From: Melioribacter roseus
GTDB taxonomy: Bacteria; Bacteroidota; Ignavibacteria; Ignavibacteriales; Melioribacteraceae
Length of the DNA: 47,049 nucleotides
Direction of reading: 5' to 3'
Assembly (NCBI GenBank): GCA_020722085.1
Contig: DYLN01000013.1
Coordinates: 1 to 47,049 of the forward strand
The position numbers and the translations under genes were made by a program. Shown here in pieces: positions 16,973-25,934 of this stretch (the stretch's first letter is position 1; each line of letters begins with the position of its first letter). The notes under the pieces are model-generated. The model saw only the letters and a program-made list of their open reading frames with translations, was not told where the DNA came from and ran no database searches.

Positions 16973-18805
16973 TCAACTTACTTTCCTAAATGACTTCTCA
17001 TTAAAACATAAATTATCAATTACAATTTTACCCCGAAGAGAATTTGTCAAAACAATTTCATCAGCTTCATACAAGTCTTCTAATCTTATAATTTGTTCCT
17101 TGACCTGCGTGTTGTTCTCAAGAAAATTACTTCTTTCTATTCCCGGTAATATCCCGGCATTTATAGGCGGCGTGAACCAATCGTTCCCTTTTCTTATAAA
17201 AATATTTGTGATTGCTCCTTCTGCAAGTTCCCCTTTTTCGTTAAAAAACAGTACATCAAAAAATCCTTTGTTTGAATACTTAGCATATTCTTCATCATAA
17301 AGTTTTCTATTAGATGTTTTGAAGTATTGATAAACATTTTTGCTTGATATACGCTTTTTCGATATGATTACATTTGTTTTGCCGGTTACAGGGATGTATT
17401 CTTTAATAACAAATTCTAAGTTGCCTCTTTTATCGAGAATAATTTTAACACGCTTAGGTGATGAAGATTTGATAGCATCAATTTGCCGTTGTGTTTCTTT
17501 CAGAAATTTTTTTTTGTCAAAACTAAACAGGAAATATTCTGCTGATTTTTCTAACCGGTCACAATGTTTTTCAAAGTCTTTAATTCTTCCGTTCTCAAAT
17601 TTCATCGTTTCAAACAGATAAAACTCCTTTTGTGACTCAATTAAGAATTTACTTTTTAACAAAACCTCCGAATATTCTTTTTCAGCATCGCTGTCCCATA
17701 CAATCCCGCTGCCGATACCAATCCTACCGCTGCCATTTTTATCGATTACAATAGTTCTGATAGCAACATTAAAGACGCATTCATCTTTCCGTGCAATACC
17801 AATAGTGCCTGTATAGATACCTCTGTTTCTTTTTTCCATCTCTTTGATAATTTCCATTGTTCTAATTTTGGGTGCGCCGGTTACAGAGCCGCAAGGAAAA
17901 AGATTTTTTATAATTTGACTCAATCTTGTTTCACTGTTTAACTGAGCTTCAATTGTAGAAACCATTTGATACAATGATTCGTACTTTTCAATCCGGAAAA
18001 GTTCTTTTACCTTAACACTGCCGTATTTACTTATTTTTCCGAGATCATTTCTCAGTAAATCTACAATCATAATATTTTCTGCTTGCTCTTTTTCACTGTT
18101 CAACAATTCATGGACTTTTGCGATATCAGCGTTAATATTTATATCTCTTGAAATTGTCCCTTTCATCGGTCTTACAGAAATCGTTAAACCGGTTTGCTGA
18201 AAAAACAATTCCGGTGAAGCGGAAATTACCACGGAATTTCCGAGGTTTATGAATGCAGAATATTTTGCCGATTGATTAAAAATTAACGATTTGAAAAATT
18301 CAGCCAAACTACCTGAAAACTTAAACTTGCCTGTTACCGTATAATTAACCTGATAAGTATCCCCTTCTGCAATGTACTTCTTTATTTTTTTAACATTGTT
18401 TATGTAAGTTTTTCTTGATGTGCATATTCGAAAATTCGATATCTTGTAATTATTAAAACAATTACTGAAATTTATTTTAATGGAACTGATTTCCTTAACT
18501 TTATTTTTTAAAAAGATAAACCCTCGAAACAGCGGCTCATTATTTTCACTTAATATTTTCTCTAATTTTTCTTCAAAACAATATCCGGCTTCGTAGTTAA
18601 GCAAACAATAGCCTAAGTTGTTTTTTTGAATTAATGTATCAAATCTTTCAATAGCAGGAAGCAATGATCTTTGACTTCGGGAAGTAATGAATTTTTCAGG
18701 ACGCTCGAAAAAAAATGATTTACTGTTCTTGTAAATAGACGGCGTATAAAAAAAAGCCGAACCTTTTGTTTTAACGACATGCTCTAAAATTTCATCTATA
18801 GTCAT
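16973..18805 (-). CDS. pabBC: Fused aminodeoxychorismate synthase component I / 4-amino-4-deoxychorismate lyase
   Basis: This 610-residue bifunctional enzyme serves p-aminobenzoate and so folate synthesis. The N-terminal chorismate-binding domain (about 130-390) has RPMKGTISRD near residue 215. The Lys in this position marks aminodeoxychorismate synthase, while anthranilate synthases have Ala. It also has DLLRNDLGKIS, CGSVTGAPKIRTMEII and GIGSGIVWDSD. From about residue 395 a PabC-like class IV aminotransferase fold follows. YFKTSNRKLYDEEY carries the presumed PLP lysine (about 496), with ELAEGAITNIFI and INAGILPGIERS further on. The glutaminase subunit PabA is not encoded nearby. The gene follows the ABC ATPase gene by 106 nt and looks unrelated to either neighbouring sugar locus. 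Confidence 0.93.
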   Translation of the reverse strand: MTIDEILEHVVKTKGSAFFYTPSIYKNSKSFFFERPEKFITSRSQRSLLPAIERFDTLIQKNNLGYCLLNYEAGYCFEEKLEKILSENNEPLFRGFIFLKNKVKEISSIKINFSNCFNNYKISNFRICTSRKTYINNVKKIKKYIAEGDTYQVNYTVTGKFKFSGSLAEFFKSLIFNQSAKYSAFINLGNSVVISASPELFFQQTGLTISVRPMKGTISRDININADIAKVHELLNSEKEQAENIMIVDLLRNDLGKISKYGSVKVKELFRIEKYESLYQMVSTIEAQLNSETRLSQIIKNLFPCGSVTGAPKIRTMEIIKEMEKRNRGIYTGTIGIARKDECVFNVAIRTIVIDKNGSGRIGIGSGIVWDSDAEKEYSEVLLKSKFLIESQKEFYLFETMKFENGRIKDFEKHCDRLEKSAEYFLFSFDKKKFLKETQRQIDAIKSSSPKRVKIILDKRGNLEFVIKEYIPVTGKTNVIISKKRISSKNVYQYFKTSNRKLYDEEYAKYSNKGFFDVLFFNEKGELAEGAITNIFIRKGNDWFTPPINAGILPGIERSNFLENNTQVKEQIIRLEDLYEADEIVLTNSLRGKIVIDNLCFNEKSFRKVS

Positions 18806-18911
18806 AGCAAAAGGTGAATAAATGACGATTTATTTTTTTTAATGTTAAGATAAAGAAAATCTAGACACTGAATTAAAGTGCTGCTTTTTAAAAACTCCTC
18901 TGAGGACCAAA

Positions 18912-20006
18912 TTATTTAATTACCATCTCATTTTCTCTATCAAAGAAATGAAGTTTAGTGCTGTTAATATACAAATCGATTGTCTCTCCAGCTCTTGGCA
19001 AATTTTCCGTGACTGTCCGGCAGACAAACTGGACATCATCAATTTTGAAATAAATATTCGCTTCGTTTCCCATCGGCTCAACCAATTCGAGAGTACCCCG
19101 TATTTTGTGGGATTTTTCACCCGGCATCAAGCTAATATCTTCTGGTCGAATACCGAGCCAAACAGTTTTATATTTATGGGATAAGAGACTGGCGGTTTGT
19201 AAATCATTGAACTTAATAAGCAAACTGCCGCCGTTACTATTAAACTGCAATCCGCCGCTGTCAATAATTTTCCCTTCAATAAAATTCATTGCCGGACTGC
19301 CGATAAATCCTGCTACAAACTTATTAACCGGTGAGTTATATAAATTTAGCGGCTTGTCAATTTGCTGAACCACCCCGTTTTTCATCACAACTATTTTATC
19401 GCCCATTGTCATAGCTTCAGTTTGATCATGTGTAACATAAATCATTGTTGCACCGAGTTTGTGATGAAGTCTGGATATCTCTGCTCTCATCTGCACGCGC
19501 AGTTTTGCATCAAGATTGCTTAACGGCTCATCGAATAAAAATACTTTCGGCTTTCTAACGATTGCTCTTCCAACTGCTACGCGCTGTCTTTGTCCACCCG
19601 AAAGCTGTTTAGGTTTTCTATCAAGCATATCTTCGATGCCTAAAACTTTAGCGGCATAATCAACCCGTTCTTTTATTTCTGCTTTGGAAAATTTTCTCAG
19701 CTTCAATCCGAATGCCATATTTTCAAACACACTCATGTGCGGGTAAAGTGCATAATTCTGAAATACCATTGCAATATCGCGCTGTGCCGGCGAAACGTTA
19801 TTGACTAACTTCCCATCAATATATAATTCGCCTTCACTAATGTCTTCGAGACCAGCAATCATCCGTAGAGTAGTTGTTTTGCCGCAGCCCGATGGTCCCA
19901 CAAGAACAACAAATTCTTTGTCATTAACATCAATATTAACATCGCTGACTGCTTTGTTTTTCCCATCATAAATTTTTGAAATGTTAACCAGTTTTACTTC
20001 AGCCAT
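18912..20006 (-). CDS. ugpC: UgpC/MsmX/MalK-type sugar ABC transporter ATPase
   Basis: This 364-residue cytoplasmic ATPase powers carbohydrate uptake by CUT1-type permeases. Walker A is GPSGCGKTT (37-45), the Q-loop is VFQNYALYPHMSV, the signature is LSGGQRQR (135-142), Walker B is VFLFDEPLSNLD, and the switch His is in YVTHDQTEAMT. The C-terminal third is the regulatory OB-type domain found in MalK and UgpC (WLGIRPEDISLMP). It is most likely the ATPase for the permease pair at 34598-36261, from which it is separated by the glycoside genes. ATPases of this type can also serve several transporters, so the pairing is inferred. It follows the secreted toroid/LamG gene by 15 nt. Confidence 0.93.
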   Translation of the reverse strand: MAEVKLVNISKIYDGKNKAVSDVNIDVNDKEFVVLVGPSGCGKTTTLRMIAGLEDISEGELYIDGKLVNNVSPAQRDIAMVFQNYALYPHMSVFENMAFGLKLRKFSKAEIKERVDYAAKVLGIEDMLDRKPKQLSGGQRQRVAVGRAIVRKPKVFLFDEPLSNLDAKLRVQMRAEISRLHHKLGATMIYVTHDQTEAMTMGDKIVVMKNGVVQQIDKPLNLYNSPVNKFVAGFIGSPAMNFIEGKIIDSGGLQFNSNGGSLLIKFNDLQTASLLSHKYKTVWLGIRPEDISLMPGEKSHKIRGTLELVEPMGNEANIYFKIDDVQFVCRTVTENLPRAGETIDLYINSTKLHFFDRENEMVIK

Positions 20007-20021
20007 TTATTACCCCGCGCA

Positions 20022-23000
20022 CTATTTTAATAAAAGTAATTTTAGACTGCTGAATTTTCCCTCACAGTTCATCACACAAAAATAGATACCTGAAGAGACA
20101 ACCGTACCAAAATCATTTTTCCCATTCCATGTAATATTATAAATTCCCTTCTCTTTTTCATCATCCAATAAAGATCTTATTTTTCCGCCGAGAAGATCGT
20201 AAATATTAATTTTCACTCTTGAATACCTCGTTACTGCGTAAGTAATTAAAGTTGAAGCGTTAAAAGGATTGGGATAATTTGAAAACAATATTGATTCAGT
20301 TGGAAAGATTTCTTTTTTACGGCTGTTTTCAACAGATGTTGGCAAATCATATAAGTTCTCAATTGCATCTGGCAAAAGAACATAATCGTAAATTCTAAAA
20401 TCATCCAGTATGCCTTTGAAATTATAATTTGTATCATTCGGAAGCATCTGCGCAATTGTAAGGTCAATATCAGAAGTAAGAAGCTTACCTGACCAGCCAG
20501 TAAAGGAATCAAGTTCACTATTGAGCCATATCTCAGCATCGGAGCCGCTGTAAGTTACAACACAATTGTAAAGTTTGTTTGCATCGAGAATCGATTTACT
20601 ATCCAGATCCAAAATTTGTCTGTCGGTTTTATCAGTTTTGATCGTCCATCTTAACTTTCCATTGTATAAAGAAACTTTAAATCTTTTATCCCAGCTTCCA
20701 TGCGAAATAATATAAACTTCTTTTGATAGCAGTTGATCGAGTTTCATCCAGAAAGAAATTGTAATTGCGTTTTGGAAATTAAGCGAAGATGAATTTTTGA
20801 TTTGTACTTTATCATTAATCCCGTCAAAATACAGTGCGCTTGACGGGTTATTAAATCTATCATTTGTAAAAACCGCACCGGTAATAAATCCATTATTGTC
20901 ATTTCCGCTTTCATCATCAGCATTTCCGTTGAAAGGATAAAAAGCAATAAGATTTCCGGTTTTGTATTTACTGAAATCTCTAACCATAATTTTGATGCTG
21001 TCTTTAACTTCTGCTCCATGTGAATCAGCAGCGGTATATTCAACAAAATAATCACCTTCTTGAAACGGTGCTTCCCAAACAATCGAATCAGCCTTTATTT
21101 GGTTAATTATGCCAAAATCCGATCTCCACGAAAAGTTGAGATTATCATTATCGGAGTCGTAAGCGTTACAAACTATTACAGTTGATCCACCGATATTAAT
21201 TTTCCCCGGTTTGGCTTTAATAAAATTTATTTGAGGTGAATGATTTATAAATTCTACGACTTTAAGATTTACAGCCGCAGAATCTTTTTCACCTTTTGAA
21301 TCTTCGACTACAACTTTTATGCTTACAATTCCGGTGTCATCTCCGGCAGTAAAATTAACAACCGCGCCCTGATCGTATATGCTGCCTGTGGAAATTCCCC
21401 AAAAATATTGCAGCTGATCATTATCTTTGTCTACGGCAGTGCAATAAATTTCTGTTGAATCATTCTGAACCAATACATTTGAAACTGCAGCTAAACTTTT
21501 TATTCTCGGCGGATAATCTGCAACTTGAACCCCTGAATCATAATCGACAACTACTCCGTCAATTAATAATTGTTTTAATTTATACTCGATCTTTCCTTTC
21601 GGCGGTGTTAAAACAATAATCACAGCGGAGTTCGCTGGGATATTAATATCTGCTGAATCTGTAACACCCATCACAATGAATGAATTTGAAATTGTTTCGT
21701 AAATATCATAAGTGCCAGATGGCAATTTTACTTCAACATTTTTGTCAACATCATAAGGATTGAAAAGAAGATATGAGGGGTAAGAGCTTTTTTGAAAGAA
21801 ATCCGTTTTGTTCAAATCAAGTCTTAAAATCATCGGAACGTTTGTTGTATCGAGTAAACTAGCAAGGTACCCAACCGATGAAGAACTGTAAAGAGATAAA
21901 TTTGTTTGCGCCCAACCGCCAGCTTTAGCATCGCCAGTTGCTCTCGGAGAACCGGAATCCGTTTTTAATAGTGATTCATAAGCGATGTATGAATTTGGAT
22001 CATATTGCTTGGACCAATCTTCGTCATCCTGCTGCAAATCATCCAAATATTTCGAATAGAAAAGTCGTAATGAATTTGTAGCATTGAGCACCCATTTGCC
22101 GATTGCACGTGCAAATCTTTCATCATATCGAACCAGCGGCACCAATGCCCCGATTTGCTGAAATGTATTCATCGAAAAAGCATATTGTCTCTCTGAATCC
22201 TCACCAATCAAACCGTTGATATCGTAAATTCCCCACTTTCCGAGAAGCACATTCCAATTTCTCAAAAAAGTTTTGCTGAAACACCATCCTAACATTTTTG
22301 GGATGTCATAATCCGTTCCAATTTCTGCATTCATTCTTGCTGCAATGTAGACTCCGTATGATAACTGAATTTCGTAAGCCGGGTTTAACGAAAGCGAGTT
22401 TAAATATTCCATGCACCACTCGGCACCGATTAGATATTTTTTCTCGTTCGTTTCAACATAGGCGTTATATAAAATCCACGCTATGGCTCCAGCAGCTTCC
22501 GGTTCTTCAACACCGATTTTGTACGACTGCTTATTTGCAAAGTCCCACCCGCGATAAGCAAAGTTGGGATATTTCCATGGGGTTGTATTTCCGCCGCTTA
22601 ATTGTGCAACTTCAAGAAAACGATCAGCTATTGTTCGAAACTGGTAGTCATAATCTTCAACATCCGGATACAAAGAATAAAGTTGATAAAAGAAAACATT
22701 TGGCATTGATTCGTACCACCAGTCATCAGACGTGTTGTCGTTTGGTGAGTTTTTGTAAACATTCATCTCTGGTCGCTTGTTAAAATACTCCCGGCTCATT
22801 TTCACCCAGTCAAAACCGTTTTGATTCCTTTTATCGATTCCAACCAATGCTGCACCGACAATCGAAGGCAAAACATTTATCGCCTCGCCGTTTGTTGTAT
22901 AGTATGTACCGACATACGAATGCAAACCGAAACTTTGCTGTGCAAAATAATTGATAGTATTATTATTGAAAAAGAGGAGCGGTAAATATTCACCAGCTGC

Positions 23001-23264
23001 ATTAAAATTATAAACTAGAGAATCGTAACCTTGAGCCACTTTTTTCCAGTCTCTTATTAAATATGGTGAAGGATTATTAGGCATTTGTTCGATTCTTGTA
23101 ATATTTATTTGCTGCGGAAAAGTATTAGCGAGAATGATGAAATGAAGGATAAGCACAATTGTTACAATATGATTGATTTCCCTTTGCGGAACTTCGCGAC
23201 TCCTTTGCGCCCCTTTGTGCAACAGAAGAATTACACAAAGTTTCACAGAGGATACACCAAGCAT
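20022..23264 (-). CDS. Secreted multidomain protein: toroid glycosidase-like, Ig/PKD-like, LamG and T9SS sorting domains
   Basis: After a hydrophobic signal segment (IVTIVLILHFIILANTFP), an alpha/alpha-toroid region of about 450 residues follows, with DDWWYESMPNVFFYQLY and GVEEPEAAGAIAWILYNAY. Next come two Ig/PKD-like domains with DNDQLQYFWG and DNDNLNFSWR. A LamG/concanavalin-like domain starts LIAFYPFNGNADDESGNDNN. The T9SS type A sorting domain has FSNYPNPFNASTLITY and ends FSSLKLLLLK. The protein should be secreted across the outer membrane and cell-anchored or released, probably acting on glycans. The start is uncertain: ATG 23264 is the only ATG in the 5' part, and the frame is open to a GTG at 23348 inside the stop of the beta-mannosidase gene. 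Codons before the hydrophobic run are type B repeat sequence. Confidence 0.82.
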   Translation of the reverse strand: MLGVSSVKLCVILLLHKGAQRSREVPQREINHIVTIVLILHFIILANTFPQQINITRIEQMPNNPSPYLIRDWKKVAQGYDSLVYNFNAAGEYLPLLFFNNNTINYFAQQSFGLHSYVGTYYTTNGEAINVLPSIVGAALVGIDKRNQNGFDWVKMSREYFNKRPEMNVYKNSPNDNTSDDWWYESMPNVFFYQLYSLYPDVEDYDYQFRTIADRFLEVAQLSGGNTTPWKYPNFAYRGWDFANKQSYKIGVEEPEAAGAIAWILYNAYVETNEKKYLIGAEWCMEYLNSLSLNPAYEIQLSYGVYIAARMNAEIGTDYDIPKMLGWCFSKTFLRNWNVLLGKWGIYDINGLIGEDSERQYAFSMNTFQQIGALVPLVRYDERFARAIGKWVLNATNSLRLFYSKYLDDLQQDDEDWSKQYDPNSYIAYESLLKTDSGSPRATGDAKAGGWAQTNLSLYSSSSVGYLASLLDTTNVPMILRLDLNKTDFFQKSSYPSYLLFNPYDVDKNVEVKLPSGTYDIYETISNSFIVMGVTDSADINIPANSAVIIVLTPPKGKIEYKLKQLLIDGVVVDYDSGVQVADYPPRIKSLAAVSNVLVQNDSTEIYCTAVDKDNDQLQYFWGISTGSIYDQGAVVNFTAGDDTGIVSIKVVVEDSKGEKDSAAVNLKVVEFINHSPQINFIKAKPGKINIGGSTVIVCNAYDSDNDNLNFSWRSDFGIINQIKADSIVWEAPFQEGDYFVEYTAADSHGAEVKDSIKIMVRDFSKYKTGNLIAFYPFNGNADDESGNDNNGFITGAVFTNDRFNNPSSALYFDGINDKVQIKNSSSLNFQNAITISFWMKLDQLLSKEVYIISHGSWDKRFKVSLYNGKLRWTIKTDKTDRQILDLDSKSILDANKLYNCVVTYSGSDAEIWLNSELDSFTGWSGKLLTSDIDLTIAQMLPNDTNYNFKGILDDFRIYDYVLLPDAIENLYDLPTSVENSRKKEIFPTESILFSNYPNPFNASTLITYAVTRYSRVKINIYDLLGGKIRSLLDDEKEKGIYNITWNGKNDFGTVVSSGIYFCVMNCEGKFSSLKLLLLK

Positions 23265-23290
23265 CACAACGTATCTTGTAACACAATTCA
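23177..23290. repeat. Dispersed repeat of type B, translated as part of an N-terminus
   Basis: On the plus strand 23215-23249 matches 25861-25895 at 31 of 35 positions (both begin TTGTGCAACA and contain AAGAATTACACAAAGT). The 20-mer at 23177-23196 is the exact complement of 14843-14862. The repeat overlaps the 5' coding part of the secreted toroid/LamG gene. Confidence 0.7.
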
Positions 23291-23340
23291 AAAAAATGTG
23301 TGCTTTTTTATTAATACATTCACAGACACTGGTAAACACT

Positions 23341-25791
23341 TCAATCACATAAAAATTGGTTTAACGAGTACACCTGGATATCCTTCATATCAACTATCTT
23401 ATTTTTGCTGGATTTAATTTTCACCTTACACTTTTCACCAGGAAGAATAATCATTCCCCTATCAAGAAAATCGGCATTTGCAGAGATCAAGTCAATAAAA
23501 AATACGGGTTTGTTTGCCGATATTACTGCTTTTTGTTCCTCACCTTTCTTTGCGGTTTTCATTTTGATTTTTGCCTTAGGAAGCATTAGATGTTTCCATT
23601 CCTTAAATTGCAAAAAGTTGCGGTGGATTAGATTCCCCACATCATCGAATAAAGTTGCGACAAGCAAATCGGCGTCATTGAATTTCTTTTTCCAAACACG
23701 GATATTAGTTATAGATTGTTTTTTTATTTTAACAGATGATTTTTGCATAGAAATATTTCTTCCGATTGAAGAATCAATAACATCAAACTGAAGGACGCCA
23801 TTAAAATTTTTTTCAGTTTGATTCAAGGCAACAAGTTCAATATGATCATCATAATTGAAAAATTTCAGTGCTACAGGTGCAAACGAATTCTTAACAAAAT
23901 AATATGCAAGTTTTGGTTTTAATTCACTGTCGATTAAAGCCCAACTCGTAACTGGCCATGTATCGTTGATTTGCCAGATGATGCTTCCATTTGTTCGAGG
24001 CTGGTTGAAACGCCAATGTTCCAAACATGTCTTTAAAGCCAGTCCTTGGTTTAATTGTGCAAGATAAACATACTCATCCCATTTTGTACTCAATGGAAAA
24101 TGAGCACTGAGAAAACGTGTAACTCTTTCCGGGCCCTCAATTTGTTTGTTATGTAATTCAAAAATCTCGCCGTGGATTTTTCTTTCTTTTTTAGGGATGT
24201 ATTTTTCTAAAGTAGATTTGTTAGCTGGCCCTTGAAATCCGAACTCGGTAACAAATAAACTATTGTCGTGTTTAACTTGGTTATAGTCTATCCATTGACT
24301 CCATATATCCCATTGATGCCGGTTGCCGCTGGTTTGAGAATTAGGATCTTCATCGTTACCGAAAGGCGACGATTCCCAATAAGAACGAAGCGGATCAACT
24401 TCTTTTAGCAAAGAGGGAATTAATTCACAAAATATTTTATAACCGGGCATCAATTTATAACTCGATTTTTGCTGTCGGTACCAGGTCCATTCGTTTTCGT
24501 TGTTGCCGCACCATATTGCAATTGAAGGATGATACTGTAGTCGTTTCACATTGTATAGAATCTCTTCTTTAACATTTATTATAAATTCTTCGTGTTCAGG
24601 ATAAGCTCCGCACGCAAACATGAAATCCTGCCATACCAGTAAACCCATTTCATCACACAGCTCATAAAAAATATCGTTCTCATAAATTCCGCCGCCCCAG
24701 ACGCGAACGAAATTCATATCAGCTTCTTTCGCATAATTGAGCAAAGTGCGGTACTTTTCTTTTTTCACCCTTGGAAGAAATGAATCGGCAGGTATCCAAT
24801 TAACTCCCTTTGCAAAAATCTTTTTACCGTTTACTATAAATCTGAACGTGTTCTTTCCGTTTTCTTCAAGTTGCAGCTCAATCTTTCTTATACCAATTTT
24901 TCTCTTGATTGAATCGATGATATTTTTTGATTCATTCTTAAGCTGAATTTCCAAATCGTATAAATTTTGTTCCCCATAGCCGTTGGGCATCCAAAGAAAT
25001 GGTTTTTTAATTTCCAACTGTATACGGTTTTCGCCATTCGTTATTTCAATAAGTTTTTCAACCGGCGAATTGCGGCATGATAAATTTATTTTCCCGGTTA
25101 TTTTTTCTTCTACATTTTTTTTAACGTTCAAAATAATCTCAATAACTGCAAAGTCTTCGTTAAGATCAATGGTGTTAAACAGTAGATCACTTACAACAAC
25201 TTGATTTACTTTTTCAAGGTAAACATTCTTCCAAATGCCGATTGTCGGGAAAGAGGGACCCCAATCCCAGCCAAAAGAATATTGTGCTTTCCTTATGTAT
25301 ACACGGTGAGATTCCAACGCAACAGGAAGTTTGCCGTACTTTATTTCTTCTTCCTTACTGTATTTAACAGGTGATTCAAAATGTACTTCAAGTTCATTCT
25401 TTTTGTGCAAGAGGAGATTCGACACATCAAATTCATATTTCAAAAACATATTTTTCGACTCGCCGATACGTGTACCGTTCAAAAATATTTTTGATATTGT
25501 GTCGAGTCCTTCAAACACCAATTTTACCGGGGAAAAACCGTGCGGTTCAAATGGAAAATCAAAAAAAGTTTTGTAAATCCAATCCGATTCCGCAATCCAT
25601 CCAAGTTTAATTTCGTTGTTAGAATAGAACGGCTCGTCAATCAATTTATTATTTAGAAGATCTGTGTGAACAGAGCCGGGAACTTCCGCATCAATCCATT
25701 TCTTTTTTTTGATTTCTTTTGGCGTAACGGTAGAATATTCATCGCCAAGTTTTAATTTCCATTCACCGTTTAAGTAAAATCTTTCTTTCAT
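23341..25791 (-). CDS. GH2 family beta-mannosidase
   Basis: This 816-residue beta-mannosidase, which releases terminal beta-linked mannose, has the usual GH2 layout. A jelly-roll sugar-binding domain opens with FYLNGEWKLKLGDE, with EVPGSVHTDLLNNKLIDEPFY typical of mannosidases. Ig-like domains follow, then a TIM barrel from about residue 310. The acid/base glutamate is in AIWCGNNENEW (about Glu432) and the nucleophile in FVTEFGFQGP (about Glu516). RKAQYSFGWDWGPSFPTIGIW is a strong beta-mannosidase marker. There is no signal peptide, so it acts in the cytoplasm on imported oligosaccharides. ATG 25791 has AAAGG upstream. It lies between the toroid glycosidase and the secreted LamG protein, in a locus with two GH130 genes, which supports a mannoside substrate. 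Confidence 0.94.
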   Translation of the reverse strand: MKERFYLNGEWKLKLGDEYSTVTPKEIKKKKWIDAEVPGSVHTDLLNNKLIDEPFYSNNEIKLGWIAESDWIYKTFFDFPFEPHGFSPVKLVFEGLDTISKIFLNGTRIGESKNMFLKYEFDVSNLLLHKKNELEVHFESPVKYSKEEEIKYGKLPVALESHRVYIRKAQYSFGWDWGPSFPTIGIWKNVYLEKVNQVVVSDLLFNTIDLNEDFAVIEIILNVKKNVEEKITGKINLSCRNSPVEKLIEITNGENRIQLEIKKPFLWMPNGYGEQNLYDLEIQLKNESKNIIDSIKRKIGIRKIELQLEENGKNTFRFIVNGKKIFAKGVNWIPADSFLPRVKKEKYRTLLNYAKEADMNFVRVWGGGIYENDIFYELCDEMGLLVWQDFMFACGAYPEHEEFIINVKEEILYNVKRLQYHPSIAIWCGNNENEWTWYRQQKSSYKLMPGYKIFCELIPSLLKEVDPLRSYWESSPFGNDEDPNSQTSGNRHQWDIWSQWIDYNQVKHDNSLFVTEFGFQGPANKSTLEKYIPKKERKIHGEIFELHNKQIEGPERVTRFLSAHFPLSTKWDEYVYLAQLNQGLALKTCLEHWRFNQPRTNGSIIWQINDTWPVTSWALIDSELKPKLAYYFVKNSFAPVALKFFNYDDHIELVALNQTEKNFNGVLQFDVIDSSIGRNISMQKSSVKIKKQSITNIRVWKKKFNDADLLVATLFDDVGNLIHRNFLQFKEWKHLMLPKAKIKMKTAKKGEEQKAVISANKPVFFIDLISANADFLDRGMIILPGEKCKVKIKSSKNKIVDMKDIQVYSLNQFLCD

Positions 25792-25836
25792 ATTTATTTT
25801 ACCTTTTTCTTGTTTCTAATTAATATAGTCCATCAT

Positions 25837-25920
25837 AATCTTTGTGATTACTTCGTGTCCTTGTGCAACAAAAGAATTACACAAAGTCCCACAAAAAGAG
25901 CACTAAGTTACACGAAGGAA
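25837..25920. repeat. Dispersed repeat of type B
   Basis: This copy fills most of the 143-nt gap upstream of the beta-mannosidase gene. Its 35-nt core (25861-25895) matches 23215-23249 at 31 positions in the same orientation, so related copies flank the beta-mannosidase gene. Confidence 0.7.
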
Positions 25921-25934
25921 TTGCCAATCTTTAG

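Noticed and set aside
22298..22783. Open frame of 161 codons on the plus strand
   Set aside because: It lies wholly opposite the secreted toroid/LamG gene, has no recognisable domain and an unusual composition, so it is a shadow of that gene.
23405..23791. Open frame of 128 codons on the plus strand
   Set aside because: It lies opposite the 3' end of the beta-mannosidase gene and has no domain or initiation signal of its own.
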